NCBI GenBank assembly: GCA_019722365.1
Contig: JADFUC010001192.1
Location: 62,001 to 126,000 of the forward strand
Direction: 5' to 3'
DNA length: 64,000 nt
Source of the DNA: Lithospermum erythrorhizon
Taxonomy: Eukaryota > Streptophyta > Magnoliopsida > Boraginales > Boraginaceae
How positions within the stretch are numbered: position 1 is the first letter of the stretch; the number at the start of each line of letters is the position of its first letter. The notes beneath the pieces were generated by a model that worked only from the letters and a program-made list of their open reading frames with translations, did not search any database and was not told the origin of the DNA. Shown one piece after another: positions 62,590 to 64,000 of this stretch. A program made the translations under genes and the position numbers.

Positions 62590-64000
62590 GAGACGAGATG
62601 TCATAATCAAAATTATGCCAAAAAATCATAACAAAACGAATAATTCATCACGATCTCTCTCAACTTACATTAGATAAATTAATATTAGCTTGTTGTTATC
62701 CAAAGGCGGTTCAGGTTACCGGCTAATTTGATATATACCTCCATTCTTAAAAGATCAGTCTGCTTTTTTACTTTTAATAAATTGTAATTTTTAAACTTCA
62801 CCGTATATATATATATTTTTAAATATCGATAAAGGTGATCTCACAAAGGCAAATAATCCTACCAAAAAAATATTACTTGTTCTATTGACAAATAATAGTA
62901 TTAAATTACTTCCAAATAAATGTATGAAATCAGTTTTAAAAAATATACTATATAAAAAATCTCATCAAGTAATAGAATAGGTTCGATATACCTACAAGTT
63001 ATCGTAGAATAATATTTTAAATCCGACTCAATAAGCCTTCTAAACGAGTTATTGAGTCTGATATTCTAACGTATTGGGGTACTCCTTACATACATTCAAA
63101 TGACTACCCATTATTTGTTAATTTAATTAGTTGATGATTTACTAATATCACCAGTTAAACTAGAGTATATCCTCAATACCGTTCCCCGTATTCGTCTCTC
63201 ACTCACAAATAATATTTTGTCAAGTATGCAATTTAGTATACATATATTATCAAAACTAGAAAAAGGTCCGTGGGTACTGGTCCAAACTCTTACATTGGGC
63301 CACGCCAAAATTGATATCGACCACATCATTATATGTGATACCACCAAGAAAATAGTGCACCCAAGTACACCTAACTAAGAAAGACCAGTGCTATGATTAA
63401 CACTTAGCTAATTTTATGGGTTCGAAATACGCAGTTAAGAAATTCTCAGATTACCATTAAATGGGGCTCAAGTCCCCAACCAATGGCACATCCCATGATT
63501 TACCTCTCAGTATCCGTGGCAAATAAGCCAAGGCTTCAATACTTAATGGATTCATCGCTTTACAATCTTAAAATAGTATTTTACTTAAAAGTTATTTATT
63601 TTTTAGATATTTAAATCTTTCACCAAAAAAAAAAGTTCTCGAGGAAAAAAAATATATAATAACTGTATTGTTAATACCCAGTAAAAAGAGATAAAAGGAT
63701 ACTTCACTTTCAATAAGAATTATAATAAATAAGAGATTTTGCAAAGAACAAAAATTACATTAGTTTTGTTTCTCAAATCCAAAGGCAGCCTTCCTTCATC
63801 CACTACATCTGGCTTTCAAAGACAAATTCTAAGATTCAAAAAAAAACTATTCAAAATCGGATAATTAAAATAAATAATAATAGACAAAAATTAATTTTTA
63901 CGAAATACTTTAAAAAATATGGATATGAAATCTACCGGTGATATTAAAAATCATCGAACAAAAAACTTAAGGACTTCAATTTCGAATAATCAAGTTTACT
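62590..64000. other. Intergenic, no gene seen
   Basis: AT-rich sequence upstream of the PPOX-like gene, with no recognisable domain or transposon end on either strand. 'gggttcgaaat' at 63419 looks like an isolated B box without a matching A box at tRNA spacing. Confidence 0.4.

Overview
The window is AT-rich plant nuclear DNA, almost certainly from a eudicot. Genes are sparse and split by introns with plant-type GT/AG sites. The proteins are closest to angiosperm families, and most of the rest is transposon debris (Copia and probable Gypsy LTRs, Mutator-type MITEs, SINEs, Stowaway ends). The SINE type and the recurring 'tactccgta' motif made me think of Caryophyllales, but that is only an impression.

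Layout. 1-3.6 kb: a short uL18 (L18p/L5e) ribosomal-protein gene on +, facing a two-exon unrecognised gene fragment on -. 4.2-7.5 kb: a large non-autonomous transposon with a G-poor 'accatatttcataa' core. 9.3-12.5 kb: a four-exon gene that joins a KELP/PC4 transcription-coactivator part to a Copia-type gag domain and zinc knuckle; exon phases fit throughout. 12.5-25 kb: repeats, including a probable Gypsy LTR, a frameshifted plant-mobile-domain-like remnant, a 386-bp tandem duplication and a Mutator-type MITE. 25.2-27.0 kb: an intronless bHLH repressor-type gene of the JAM/AIB group (-). 27-44.7 kb: repeats, dominated by a Copia element with both LTRs, a 5-bp target duplication and a primer site, nested inside a second copy of the 4-7 kb transposon type. 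44.9-51.2 kb: a three-exon complex I B9/NDUFA3-like gene (+) converging on a two-exon DUF688 gene (-). 52-56 kb: two Mutator-type MITEs with 9-bp target duplications and a Copia 3' remnant. 60.3-62.5 kb: a six-exon pyridoxamine-phosphate-oxidase-like gene (-).

The genes do not form a pathway. From memory, the bHLH, B9 and PPOX genes have counterparts close together on Arabidopsis chromosome 2 (At2g46510, At2g46540, At2g46580), so the right part of the window looks like an ancestral gene block stretched by transposon insertion. The most interesting single object is the KELP-gag fusion gene: a host coactivator that appears to have taken in a retrotransposon gag domain through a phase-matched exon.
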